A DNA stretch of 23,859 nt from JAFGBN01 sp964394145 (GTDB lineage: Bacteria; Chloroflexota; Dehalococcoidia; GIF9; AB-539-J10): positions 1-23,859 of the forward strand of contig CAYMVL010000004.1 in assembly GCA_964394145.1 (NCBI GenBank), in the 5' to 3' direction. The first letter of the stretch is position 1. Every line of letters starts with the position of its first letter. This document shows, piece by piece, positions 14,250 to 22,584 of the stretch. Under the pieces are notes generated by a model. It worked only from the letters and a program-made list of their open reading frames with translations, did not search any database and was not told where the DNA came from. A program made the translations under genes and the position numbers.

Positions 14250-17060
14250 CTAATTGCCAATGTGGTCCGCCGCCACCTTTTGCAGAAGGCCCGCAACATC
14301 TGAGGGGTGTGTTGATACAACCCACTGCCACTTGCCAAACCCGCCATGTTCATTCACCGCCCTCACCCATTCGTCCAAAAACTCGCGCTTTGTCCTGTCC
14401 TGCTGGGTATCCTGCCCCTTCACCTCTAGAACCAGGTGACTCCCATCTTTCAGGCGAATGATGAAATCAGGTCTATATTTCTGAACCACGCCTTTGAATA
14501 CGTAGAGAATCTCAAAGCCCAGATGGTCATTCTTGACCCATGCCTCAACACTGGGATTTCGGTCAAGTTCAAAAGCCTCGCTAGCTTCCCAGGTGCTATC
14601 GAAAACACAGAAATTGATGTGGGACTTCTTTGTATACTCACATGGTTTTCCCGTCCACCAGGTCCTCATATCTCCGGTGGAACGAATGGGATTATCTACA
14701 TCAAAAACCGGGGCAATCGCTTCAGTATTTTCGAAACGGATTGCCTCCCAGATGTGCTGTACTACTTTGTTCATGTTAAGCATAAGCAAGATGCGCCGCT
14801 TGAGGTCAGCCTGATTGAACAATGGTGGGATTATCTGGATCTTGCCTGAAGAGAGAAAAGCGTCTACCAGTCTAATCAACTGTGCCAGTAAGATTTCCTT
14901 GTTGCCGGGCCAACTTGGCTTCATCTGGTCGTAGACGTCGATAGCTGCGGTGAAGATAACCTTTTGCCAGCGATATTTGTCGCCCAGGTTTTCAAGGTCA
15001 ATCTGAGAGATTCTAGTGACATCCGGTTTACCCGCAATGATGGGAGCCAACTCAGCCAGCATTGCTGTGTCATGAGCATCCAGTCTTAGCGGCTTTACCT
15101 GGCCCATATCAAGAGTTAGTTCAGGACGATAACTGTGTTCGATACGAATGACATTCGGCCAGCTTATTTCATATTGCTGTTTTTCTGCGACCGGTTCTAT
15201 CCGTGTTTTCGGAGACGGTGGGGGTGGCGGCGGGCCATCGTGGGACTCATGTGGCAAGAAAGTAAAAGGAACGCCAAAGATGTTTACATATTCGGCATCG
15301 AATAAGCCTGTGGTTGGATTAAGCTCATAAGATGTCCTGCGTAGCCCTCGGCCAACGACCTGCTCGCATAGCAACTGGCTGGAGAAGGCCCGAAGTCCCA
15401 TGATGTGAGTGACCGTCTTAGCATCCCAGCCTTCAGAAAGCATGCCTACGGAAATAACCTTCTGAATCTGCGCACCGGGCTTTGCCACCTGTCCAATGGT
15501 ATCAACCTGGGTACGAAGTTGTTCGGCAAGCTCCCTCTTAGAGAGCCTGTGAACAGGTTCATTATTCTCCTCAGCCTCCTCGGCTGGCTTCTCAATCGGG
15601 GTTTCTTCCTCCTGAGATTCAGCCTCTTCCAGGACTTTGGAATCAATATGGAGTATACGGTCGGGGACACATAATTCATCGATATGGATTTTCTTATGCT
15701 TAAGAGCGTATTCAATTCGCGCTGCCGTTTCGACCCGGTTAGCCACAGTAATCATCACCGGAGGAGTCTTGTGGCAGGACTCGTCCCATTTTTTAGCCGT
15801 TTCCAGCCAGTCCTTTCCTAAAAGGTAGTAACCGTTAGTCACCAAATCAGGGAGTGGTTCATGCTCCTCAGCTTTCCTGCTTAAGTCATCTTTAACCTCA
15901 GGGTCGTTATAAATATGATAAAGCCGTGACTTGTAATCCTTGGTCAACCTGCCGTCGTCTCGTATCACCACGCGAGGAGTCTTGACCAGCCCAGATTCTA
16001 TAGCATCGTTCAAGCTGAAATCGCTGACTATCCAGCCAAATAACGCTTCTTCATAGACCTGCTTGCCGGATGGGGCAAAGGGTGTAGCCGAGAAATCGTA
16101 ACAGCTCACGATGCCACGCGCTTGATGGATTCTGTCCAGACCGCCTATCCACTTGGTGGCTTCCTCTTCTTCTTTTGTCAGACCCTTGGTCTTTGATTCT
16201 GCCGGTATACGCCAGGCATGATGTGCTTCGTCATTAATGACGACTATATTCCGGGCACTCGCCATGTCTCCCAAGACCTCGCGGATATAGGCCTCATCGC
16301 TTTTTGCACCGCGCTTGTCCACGCTTCTCTTCTTGGCAAGCTGTTCCTGCGTTTCCCAGTTCAAGGTATGCCAGTTGTGAATCAACACTTTGCCCTGGCG
16401 CAACTTTTCGACAAGGCCCGGAGGAATGATATTGAATTCATCATAATAATTCCCGATTGAGGAGGGAATCAGCACCTGCAGGCGGCTCTTCACCGTAAGG
16501 CCCGGCGCCACGACGAAGATATGTTTGGAGAAGCGGGTGTCCTGCGGATAGGTGACCTTATTCAGCACCTGCCAGGCAATGAGCATCGCCATGACGATGG
16601 TCTTACCAGAGCCAGTTGCCATCTTAGAGCACAGGCGTCGAAATGAGCCGCCATCCGATGGGATATCAATACCAACCTTTTCTGCCTGTGGCGCTTCAGT
16701 TAGCCAGATAAGTGTCTCTATTGCCTCAAGCTGGCAGAAAAAGAAGCGAGGGTCCTGGCGTTCATCAAGGTTGTACCAGTGTTCCAAGAGCCTCTTGGTA
16801 ATACCAGTAACCCCGGCATAGGGATTGGTCGGATGCTCACGCCAGGCTTTAACCCGAGGGCGAATCTGGTTGACCAGGGGTGTTTCAATGAACCTACCCG
16901 GGTCATCGAATGTCTTTGAACCCTCGGAGGCGACTACATATCCGGCGGGGCGCCTTCCCTCTTCCAGGGTGAAAGAGCGGGTTTCTCGGTCATAACTCCA
17001 ATACCGCGTGGGTTCTTCGTATGGAGAATTTATGATGAGTTTATCGATTTGCTTCATCAT
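14250..17060 (-). CDS. res: Type III-like restriction enzyme Res subunit (helicase-nuclease)
   Basis: A 936-residue superfamily 2 helicase fused to an endonuclease. Helicase motifs run in order: Walker A MATGSGKT near residues 147-154, DEAH at 277-280 within VVINDEAHHAW, SATPF at 324-328, and motif VI QVVGRGLRR at 567-575. A proline run lies near 610-615. The C-terminal nuclease site is PD-(D/E)xK type: RPDFIIRL (D865) followed by VLEVKGQ (E879, K881), with an upstream acid in STWEASEAFELD. The protein would cleave DNA using ATP after target recognition by the methyltransferase. It is the last gene of the mod-immA-PIN-res operon, 15 bases after the PIN stop codon; AGGAAA lies about 11 bases before the ATG. 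All key residues are intact. It resembles the BPTD_3080-type restriction endonucleases more than classic EcoP15I Res, by recollection only. Confidence 0.92.
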   Translation of the reverse strand: MMKQIDKLIINSPYEEPTRYWSYDRETRSFTLEEGRRPAGYVVASEGSKTFDDPGRFIETPLVNQIRPRVKAWREHPTNPYAGVTGITKRLLEHWYNLDERQDPRFFFCQLEAIETLIWLTEAPQAEKVGIDIPSDGGSFRRLCSKMATGSGKTIVMAMLIAWQVLNKVTYPQDTRFSKHIFVVAPGLTVKSRLQVLIPSSIGNYYDEFNIIPPGLVEKLRQGKVLIHNWHTLNWETQEQLAKKRSVDKRGAKSDEAYIREVLGDMASARNIVVINDEAHHAWRIPAESKTKGLTKEEEEATKWIGGLDRIHQARGIVSCYDFSATPFAPSGKQVYEEALFGWIVSDFSLNDAIESGLVKTPRVVIRDDGRLTKDYKSRLYHIYNDPEVKDDLSRKAEEHEPLPDLVTNGYYLLGKDWLETAKKWDESCHKTPPVMITVANRVETAARIEYALKHKKIHIDELCVPDRILHIDSKVLEEAESQEEETPIEKPAEEAEENNEPVHRLSKRELAEQLRTQVDTIGQVAKPGAQIQKVISVGMLSEGWDAKTVTHIMGLRAFSSQLLCEQVVGRGLRRTSYELNPTTGLFDAEYVNIFGVPFTFLPHESHDGPPPPPPSPKTRIEPVAEKQQYEISWPNVIRIEHSYRPELTLDMGQVKPLRLDAHDTAMLAELAPIIAGKPDVTRISQIDLENLGDKYRWQKVIFTAAIDVYDQMKPSWPGNKEILLAQLIRLVDAFLSSGKIQIIPPLFNQADLKRRILLMLNMNKVVQHIWEAIRFENTEAIAPVFDVDNPIRSTGDMRTWWTGKPCEYTKKSHINFCVFDSTWEASEAFELDRNPSVEAWVKNDHLGFEILYVFKGVVQKYRPDFIIRLKDGSHLVLEVKGQDTQQDRTKREFLDEWVRAVNEHGGFGKWQWVVSTHPSDVAGLLQKVAADHIGN

Positions 17061-17075
17061 ATTGATGGCGATTTC

Positions 17076-17549
17076 CTAGAACCTCCAGTTTTCCCTAACC
17101 AAAAAACCTTGCAGATTGTCGTATTCGATCACAAAGTGGTCGCAGATGTTTGGTATCCGTGCACCATTCTTCGGGCGACTTTCCTCCGTGACTACAACGG
17201 CTTTTTTTAACTTGGCCTTTGCAATGATGAAGGGATCAGCAAAATACCCACCCTGAAGAAGTTTTTTCTTGTCCAGGTTCTGCTGGAAGTGAGCGACGGA
17301 GTAAATCTGAGCAAAAAAGGCTAACTCTTCCACAGTCGGATCTTCAAAAAAATCAGCGTTGCTCCTTTTCAGCAGTTCAATCTCGCTGTCATCAAACTTG
17401 CCTTTGAGTTCGAACCTTGCCTCCCGCACCGAAATCGCGTTCCTGTTATGTATCATCTCATCGAACTTTTCCCAAAAGGACGGAAAACTATCGCGATAGT
17501 AGTTGTTGAGAACGTTTGACAGGGAGTTCGTATCGAACACGTAGATCAA
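17076..17549 (-). CDS. DUF4411 PIN-like nuclease (putative toxin)
   Basis: A 157-residue protein of the DUF4411 family, PIN-superfamily nucleases predicted to act as toxins on RNA. Features are the N-terminal FDTNSL (D6), a central acidic position in ISVREARFELKGKF (E43 or E47), YFADPFIIAKA (D105), and VVVTEESRPK (E122), followed by the family segment IPNICDHF. The four acids would bind the catalytic metal. The ATG at 17549 overlaps the 3' end of the XRE-ImmA gene by 4 bases (ATGA), with GGGAGG about 9 bases upstream, so translation is coupled. The partner upstream is the expected antitoxin-like gene. The pair sits between mod and res, which is unusual for a restriction operon. Confidence 0.88.
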   Translation of the reverse strand: MIYVFDTNSLSNVLNNYYRDSFPSFWEKFDEMIHNRNAISVREARFELKGKFDDSEIELLKRSNADFFEDPTVEELAFFAQIYSVAHFQQNLDKKKLLQGGYFADPFIIAKAKLKKAVVVTEESRPKNGARIPNICDHFVIEYDNLQGFLVRENWRF

Positions 17550-18703
17550 AGTCTGCCTCCCTCCATGACTACATGTTCAAAGGTAGGCAATTTCTTCACT
17601 TTGATATTCAGGTACTCGGCAACGCTATCAACCGATATCCTATTCTGATAATACCTCGCATAGACAAGATTGATGTAGCGCTCACCCAGATATGTCCTCT
17701 GATTGTAATAGTAATTCCCCCCGGGTTCGCCCCTCCTCTTGGCCCGAGCAGCCCATTGCGAGGCCATATTCTCGTAGTAACGGGCATCAACCAAACCACG
17801 GTCAAGATATCTGCGCAGAATAACTTCACGGCTGACAGAAAAGTAATCCGCAAGTTTCTCAAAGTCCGCTTCTGAAATCATCGGCTCGAACGAATCAAAC
17901 ACCTCCTGAGGAACCAGAAACTCATTGGCAAACCGGTTGCAACTAACTTCGATATTGAGATAGTGTCCCTGGAAGGATCGCACAGCTTCCCGGCTTCTGA
18001 AATCAATTCCTCCTGAATCATAAAGTAGATGCCCCAACTCGTGAAAGAGCGTGAACACCTGACGCGAATCGGGCATGCTGTTGTTGACAAATATAATCGG
18101 ATACTTCTGGTGGTATAAGCAGAAGCCCGAATAGTCGTCATTCCTAAAGCCATCTTTGAATATGAATACTCCATTCGCCTCTAATGCGTCTCGCCACTTC
18201 TTGAATGCCGTCTCAGCGGACCGCCATTCGGATTGTTCTTCAATTGAAACGCCAAGTGTTTTGCGAATTGCTTTGGTGATCAACGGAAACTCAGATTTCT
18301 CATTAAGCTCGAATTCATCGAGTAGTGAGGTCGTAACTGATTTCTCTCCTTCGTAAAGCTCCTCAATATAGAGTTGGAACAACTTTGCCTTTCGATAGAG
18401 CTTTACGATTTCAGGCGGTAGCTCATCAGCTACATTATGAGGTAATGTTCTGAACTCTGTCGTTGGAGTTTCTTCCTTCGGAACGCTTGGGAAAAAGAAA
18501 ACCGCCACGGGTCGTTTGTATATCTGGTGTGCCAATTTCTCAAGCTGGGGGTAAGTCGGTGACCCTTTGTCATTTTCCCACGCTTGCAGCACTTCCACTT
18601 TGAACTTCGCGCCGAGTCGTTGAGCTACTTCTTCCAAGGACAAGCGCAAGGAAGTCCTTGCCCATTTCAGCACGTCGGGATTGATCGGCAGCTTGTCTTT
18701 CAC
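17546..18703 (-). CDS. XRE-HTH / ImmA-IrrE metallopeptidase (putative antitoxin-regulator)
   Basis: A 385-residue protein with an N-terminal XRE helix-turn-helix (about residues 10-65, containing SLEEVAQRLGAKFKVEVLQAWE) and a zinc peptidase domain with HELGH at residues 221-225 in TLFHELGHLL; the third ligand is likely an acid in IEVSCNRFANEFLVP. ImmA proteins cleave phage repressors and IrrE cleaves DdrO, so a regulated cleavage role is likely. XRE-ImmA proteins are often paired with PIN-like nucleases, as here. The start is a GTG that overlaps the mod stop codon (GTGA), with GGTGGGGG in front. Its place inside a restriction operon suggests that it regulates or guards the system. The substrate is not known. 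Confidence 0.9.
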   Translation of the reverse strand: MKDKLPINPDVLKWARTSLRLSLEEVAQRLGAKFKVEVLQAWENDKGSPTYPQLEKLAHQIYKRPVAVFFFPSVPKEETPTTEFRTLPHNVADELPPEIVKLYRKAKLFQLYIEELYEGEKSVTTSLLDEFELNEKSEFPLITKAIRKTLGVSIEEQSEWRSAETAFKKWRDALEANGVFIFKDGFRNDDYSGFCLYHQKYPIIFVNNSMPDSRQVFTLFHELGHLLYDSGGIDFRSREAVRSFQGHYLNIEVSCNRFANEFLVPQEVFDSFEPMISEADFEKLADYFSVSREVILRRYLDRGLVDARYYENMASQWAARAKRRGEPGGNYYYNQRTYLGERYINLVYARYYQNRISVDSVAEYLNIKVKKLPTFEHVVMEGGRL

Positions 18704-21267
18704 GCCCCCACCTCAATGATTTTGAGGCTTTCAATGCCTCGGTCATCCACTATCTTAACGGCGATGCGCCTGTTATCGCCTGGCTTGAAAGGCAGCGAGA
18801 CGGTGCCGCGGTAAGCCTCAATGAGGTCTTCGGCAATCTCAGCCTTGAGATTTCTGGCGAGCCGTGACCAGCCCTCGTTGTCGCCAGCCATGGGAAAGAA
18901 AACCTGCCTGGGAAACAGGCTTCTGCCGTCGTAGTCAGTGTCCAGCAGCCACATGGCGATATTTGCAGTGCCTCCGGATTCCAGGGATCCAGTCTTAATG
19001 TTGTAGTAATCGAAGCCGAGGACCTTCACAAGGTATTTACCCTTATCTGTGCCTGCGGTAATCTTTTCCAGAGTTACATCCGGCTGACCGACAAGCCAGA
19101 AACTTTCATTGCTGGCTCGTTTCTTTTTCAGGTCTTCTGTCTGCAGGTCAGCACTCATCTGTGCCTTAAGCAGAGTAACGCCGGGCCAATCTGTTTCATC
19201 AATATCTTTGGCTGCTTCAGGGTCGAATTGAAAGGCGGCAAAGACGATAATCCTGGGCTTTGGAACCAGCGTCTGTGCCTCCTCAATGGCAAGCGCAACC
19301 TGCCTCTGTTCCAAGGGAGCATGCTCAGGGCCAAAAGAAATGACCACTCTTTGCGGCTGACCGAATACTGCCTGGTCTTCTCTTACGGAATCGGCACCTC
19401 TATCATTGGGCTTGGTTTCAGCTTCGGCATGCAGCCAGGGTGTTCCCGGTAGCGGTTCCACCCGTGAAAACAGGATGTATTGGCCACGCTTTCCTCTTAT
19501 GCCAGTTTTGAGCAGTTCATCCCGCCATTCGGCCTGGCGCAGGGTCTCGCCGGAGCGGGCAATGGATTCGTCAGCCGGGAGTGCTTCCTCTTCTATTTCA
19601 GCGAGCGGCTTGACTACAGGCGCGGGCACTGCTTCAACAGTGAACGGCCCACTCACTCTGGCTTTAGAACTATCAACAAAAGGCTGGTCATAGAGAGTCT
19701 CCTGAGCCGGTGGCTCATTATTGGCAATAGAACCAAGCGTTATATGAGGAACAGTCTTGTACCTGAAGCCGCTGTCAACGCCTTCTTCAGGATGGGCAAG
19801 CTCGTAGTAGTCATATAAAGCGGTCATCAAGCGTTGCTTGGCGAGCGTGATGGCGACGCGTGAAGTGTCGCACGTAATCCAGCGGCGGCCCCATTTCTCT
19901 GCGACGTACGCGGTCGTCCCGCTTCCGCAGGTAGTGTCGAGAACAAGGTCACCAGGGTCCGTACTCATGAGAAGGGATCGAGCTATTACTTTGGTATTTG
20001 TTTGGACAACATATACCATGTCGCGTGCTCCGCCTGTATCTGTCCAGTGGTTTGAAATGACCTTCACTGGGAAATCTTCAAAATATCTTTTGTAGGCAAT
20101 ATTTTGCCCTCTGATGAGAAGCCTACCTACCAGACCAAGTTTTTTCATCCCTTCTACGCTGGTTTTCCAATGGTTTTTTTGCCAATTGGTTTTATTGCCC
20201 GGATAAAACATGGTTCCTGCAAACTCGAAAGGGACTGTCGTGGTCTCGCGATAACCCTCTGACGTAATTGGGTCTGGGCGAAATAGTTTTGCTTCTTTTG
20301 GGAATAGATTGGTATTCGCAAATTCCGCTTCGCCTAAAGCCCGTTGTTCCCCATTGGTTTCAACAAATCTGAATCCGTCTTCCGTTGCATCAGGGAGACT
20401 TCGCTCTTCGTAAATTGGTCGGAATTTTACTTCGCTCTTATTCTTCGCGAACCAGAGAATGTAGTTGTTTATCGGCTCAATAAGACCGCCTTCAATACTG
20501 CCAGTTTTCTGAAAGCTGATTGTCACTACGAAATTCTTTACGCCAAATACTTCATCCATCAAGTTTCGTACCAGATGCACATTTTCATCGCTTATCTGCA
20601 CAAATACACTTCCACTTCCCGCCAGCAGTTCCCTCGCCAGCAATAGCCTATCTCTCAAGTAAGTCAGGTAGGAATGAATCCCCAGCTCCCAGGTATCGCG
20701 AAAGGCTTTTATCATCTCTGGCTCGGCAGTTAAGTCCTCATCGTTACCATCCTTTACATCCCGATTGTTGACAAAGGGTTGGAAATTGGAGCCGTACTTG
20801 ATGCCGTAAGGCGGGTCGATGTAAATCATCTGAACCTGCCCCGCCAGGCCTTCTTTTTCGATGAGGGAGTTCATCACCAGCAGGGAATCGCCGGCAATCA
20901 AGCGATTTGACCAGCCATGGTTGTGCTTGTAGAACTCGATTGCTTCACGGAGAGGCGGATTTTCTTCCACGAGGTGAAAGAATGATGCCTGTTCATAGTC
21001 TTTACCGTTACGCTTGCGCACTGCTTCGATGATGGTGCGTGGGTCAATACGCTCGTGGACGTGTAGGGAAACGGTTGGGACTTCAAAGGAGGTGTGCTCC
21101 GCCTTGCCGGCCCAGACTAGCTGTGGGTCAAGGTGGGGGTCATAAGAATAAGTCTTCTTGCCGGTCTCTCTATCCGTTTGCGGGGTAACCAGGCCGACGG
21201 GCGGATTATTGACTCGCGTCTTTCCCTTGTGATCATATTGCTCGATAGGTTTTTTCCCCTTCGCCAT
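18700..21267 (-). CDS. mod: Type III-like DNA adenine methyltransferase Mod
   Basis: An 855-residue N6-adenine methyltransferase that would mark the recognition site protected from Res. Motif IV DPPY lies near residues 151-154 in YIDPPYGIKYGSNFQPF, and the AdoMet site is near 444-452 in LVLDTTCGSGTT. DPPY before the AdoMet motif is the beta-class order used by type III Mod proteins. From about residue 540 to the end there is a long extra region, about 300 residues, with a domain containing RVVISFGPEHAPLEQRQ and FAAFQFDPEAAKD, and a late segment VKVLGFDYYNIKTG. Classic Mod proteins are shorter. The frame is open from a GTG at 21276, but the ATG at 21267 has GGGGGGTG at ideal spacing. It is first in a four-gene operon, with its stop overlapping the next start. 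Confidence 0.93.
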   Translation of the reverse strand: MAKGKKPIEQYDHKGKTRVNNPPVGLVTPQTDRETGKKTYSYDPHLDPQLVWAGKAEHTSFEVPTVSLHVHERIDPRTIIEAVRKRNGKDYEQASFFHLVEENPPLREAIEFYKHNHGWSNRLIAGDSLLVMNSLIEKEGLAGQVQMIYIDPPYGIKYGSNFQPFVNNRDVKDGNDEDLTAEPEMIKAFRDTWELGIHSYLTYLRDRLLLARELLAGSGSVFVQISDENVHLVRNLMDEVFGVKNFVVTISFQKTGSIEGGLIEPINNYILWFAKNKSEVKFRPIYEERSLPDATEDGFRFVETNGEQRALGEAEFANTNLFPKEAKLFRPDPITSEGYRETTTVPFEFAGTMFYPGNKTNWQKNHWKTSVEGMKKLGLVGRLLIRGQNIAYKRYFEDFPVKVISNHWTDTGGARDMVYVVQTNTKVIARSLLMSTDPGDLVLDTTCGSGTTAYVAEKWGRRWITCDTSRVAITLAKQRLMTALYDYYELAHPEEGVDSGFRYKTVPHITLGSIANNEPPAQETLYDQPFVDSSKARVSGPFTVEAVPAPVVKPLAEIEEEALPADESIARSGETLRQAEWRDELLKTGIRGKRGQYILFSRVEPLPGTPWLHAEAETKPNDRGADSVREDQAVFGQPQRVVISFGPEHAPLEQRQVALAIEEAQTLVPKPRIIVFAAFQFDPEAAKDIDETDWPGVTLLKAQMSADLQTEDLKKKRASNESFWLVGQPDVTLEKITAGTDKGKYLVKVLGFDYYNIKTGSLESGGTANIAMWLLDTDYDGRSLFPRQVFFPMAGDNEGWSRLARNLKAEIAEDLIEAYRGTVSLPFKPGDNRRIAVKIVDDRGIESLKIIEVGA

Positions 21268-21414
21268 GGTAATCACCCCCCGCTATTGAACATAGGTACA
21301 GCAGTAAGGAATTCTGGAAATAATCTTGCTATATATGCCCGATTCCAGTCAGCTCGTGCCGTAGCATGCGAGCAATGAGTTTGCTAATACTCTGGCTTCG
21401 GGACCATTGAGAGC

Positions 21415-21443
21415 ATTCAATCATAGCAATGTGTAGTTGTCAA
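21415..21443 (-). promoter_or_regulatory. Probable promoter of the mod-immA-PIN-res operon
   Basis: On the minus strand a perfect TTGACA (complement of 21438-21443) is followed by 17 bases and TTGAAT (complement of 21415-21420, 4 of 6). The start near 21408 gives a leader of about 140 bases before the mod ATG. The leader holds two inverted repeats: CTGGAA/TTCCAG (21314-21319 with 21343-21348) and GCTCG/CGAGC (21352-21356 with 21369-21373). These could be regulatory hairpins or operators for the XRE-type proteins encoded nearby. Confidence 0.5.
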
Positions 21444-21479
21444 TGGGTGTTTGTGGTCAGAATGGGTTATGAGGGGAAC

Positions 21480-21713
21480 TTACCTGCCTGACTGCTCAAG
21501 CAGCCAGGCAACGGCTACCTTCAGGGCTTTTGCTAATGCAACTACCTCAAAATCTAAAACTGGGCGGGTTCCTTGCTCAATTTTAGAGATGGTTGATTGG
21601 TCAACTTTGAGCCCTAATACTTGAAGTCTGGCTACCAAGTCTTTTTGGGTTATAGGTGGTTTTGCCTGCTTCCGTGCCTGTCGCACACGAGCTCCTATCA
21701 CATTTCGCTGCAT
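21480..21713 (-). CDS. XRE-family HTH repressor
   Basis: A 77-residue transcription regulator that is essentially one XRE domain: RQARKQAKPPITQKDLVARL (helices 1-2), VDQSTISKIEQGTRPV (recognition helix and following turn), then VALAKALKVAVAWLLEQ. The frame is open from 21755, but the ATG at 21713 gives a family-like start (MQRNVIGARVRQAR), and the region 21729-21766 is a palindrome that looks like its operator. No Shine-Dalgarno sequence precedes either start. TACAAT on the minus strand ends 7 bases before the ATG, so the mRNA may be leaderless. Position between the restriction operon and the phage-like genes suits a switch or an immunity repressor. Confidence 0.85.
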   Translation of the reverse strand: MQRNVIGARVRQARKQAKPPITQKDLVARLQVLGLKVDQSTISKIEQGTRPVLDFEVVALAKALKVAVAWLLEQSGR

Positions 21714-21728
21714 AGAGTGGATTGTAGA

Positions 21729-21766
21729 AAATATGCCATGCAAGAATATTCCCATTGAGCATATTT
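21729..21766. promoter_or_regulatory. Symmetric composite palindrome, probable XRE operator
   Basis: AAATATGC (21729-21736), GAATATTC (21744-21751) and GCATATTT (21759-21766) are arranged with exactly 7 bases between them. The outer pair are perfect complements, and the middle unit is itself a palindrome with the same centre (21747.5). The whole covers 38 bp, starting 16 bp upstream of the XRE repressor ATG. This is what an autoregulatory operator for a dimeric or tetrameric repressor would look like. Confidence 0.65.
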
Positions 21767-22060
21767 GGTGATAAAATGCGAAATTAGAAGGTCCCAGCTA
21801 AGAAGGCACCAGACTGTCATAATATGAAATTGCTTCGTGTTTTATTCTTCGCTTCGCTTATCGCCGCGATTTTGTTTTTTGTAACCTCCGACGGGGTGAT
21901 AGAGGGGGAGGACGGTGGTGGTGAAGGGAAACCTCCGACAGTGGCTGGGTCGGCGATCTCGATTACAATGCGGACTTGCGGGCCGGCGGGGCAACTAATT
22001 GGGGTGGGTGGGTGCGTTCGGCCGTAGCCTGGTGGGGTAGCGGTAGGGGCGGGGGAGCGT
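21767..22060. other. Intergenic region between XRE repressor and phage-like operon
   Basis: No supported gene. A plus-strand frame (21824-22027) begins with a hydrophobic stretch like a signal peptide but has no ribosome binding site and turns into Gly-rich GC-rich sequence. CCTCCGAC occurs twice (near 21886 and 21932). Base composition shifts from AT-rich to GC-rich within this stretch, near 21,880, suggesting a module boundary. Confidence 0.4.
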
Positions 22061-22062
22061 GC

Positions 22063-22095
22063 TAAAAAAAAGGCCGGGCCCTTTCGGACTCGGCC
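22063..22095 (-). terminator. Strong intrinsic terminator of the phage-like operon
   Basis: On the minus strand GGCCGAGTCC and GGGCCCGGCC (complement of 22072-22095, loop GAAA) form a 10-position GC-rich stem with one mismatch, followed by eight Ts (complement of 22064-22071). It lies right after the last gene of the minus-strand operon (stop at 22102) and is a textbook rho-independent terminator. Confidence 0.92.
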
Positions 22096-22101
22096 TGGGG
22101 T

Positions 22102-22341
22102 CTAGCGGGGGATGCGGCTTGGGGTGCGGTATTCCGTCTTGCCCATCCATTGGCGGGTTGTGAGCTGGAGGGGGCTTCCGCAGTATGGACAGTAGGCGTC
22201 GCGGAGCAAGGGTTTGCCTTCCCATACGAAGCGGATGCGGCAGCGGTGGCAGCGTCCCGTCGTTTGGCGTGGGTGGGTGGTCTTGCCGGTGGTGGGGTCG
22301 TGTATGACGTGGATACGGTTGGCGTGTTGCCATTTGGTCAT
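22102..22341 (-). CDS. Small zinc-ribbon protein, last gene of phage-like operon
   Basis: A 79-residue protein of unknown function with two CxxC pairs, GRCHRCRIRF (C31, C34) and AYCPYCGSPL (C51, C54), spaced as in a zinc ribbon. The N-terminal part contains RIHVIHDPTTGKTTHP. The ATG at 22341 was chosen because AGGAGG lies 7 bases before it; the frame itself is open from 22383. It lies 20 bases after the stop of the previous gene and 6 bases before the operon terminator. I cannot name a family; a DNA- or RNA-binding accessory role is a guess from the zinc site. Confidence 0.75.
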   Translation of the reverse strand: MTKWQHANRIHVIHDPTTGKTTHPRQTTGRCHRCRIRFVWEGKPLLRDAYCPYCGSPLQLTTRQWMGKTEYRTPSRIPR

Positions 22342-22361
22342 GGTGAACCTCCTTTCTTTGA

Positions 22362-22574
22362 TTAGTCGGTTAGCGGTAGCCATGTTTGCTCGCCTTTGGG
22401 CGGGTCGTGTATGCAGTGGAAGATGGTCAAGTTACCGAATGTGGTTGACGCCGGCTTGAAGGCTCGGCACTCGATGCCGTAGTGACTTGGCTTGTAGTAT
22501 GGGCAAGTGTGGATGAGCTTGGCTTTGGCGAAGCTGCAATGGACCCGGGTTTGGCCTACGGGGTGATATGCCAT
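22362..22574 (-). CDS. Small cysteine-containing protein
   Basis: A 70-residue protein that I do not recognise. It has four cysteines (C13, C24, C36 and C54) in VHCSFAKA, HTCPYYKP, IECRAF and FHCIHDPP, plausible for one metal site, though not as CxxC pairs. The start ATG at 22574 has CGAGG 7 bases upstream; the longer frame from 22631 overlaps the previous gene and is not needed. A perfect 9-bp hairpin lies directly before its ribosome binding site. It is in the middle of the minus-strand phage-like operon. Confidence 0.65.
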   Translation of the reverse strand: MAYHPVGQTRVHCSFAKAKLIHTCPYYKPSHYGIECRAFKPASTTFGNLTIFHCIHDPPKGEQTWLPLTD

Positions 22575-22584
22575 GTTGACCTCG

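Noticed and set aside
21824..22027. Plus-strand frame starting with a signal-peptide-like stretch
   Set aside because: No Shine-Dalgarno sequence, no promoter, and the second half is GC-rich low-complexity sequence; it also runs towards the terminator of the opposite operon.
21995..22333. Minus-strand Pro/His-rich frame of 112 residues
   Set aside because: It crosses the strong terminator and overlaps the zinc-ribbon gene with a proper ribosome binding site in another frame; Pro/Arg/His richness is typical of GC-rich shadows.
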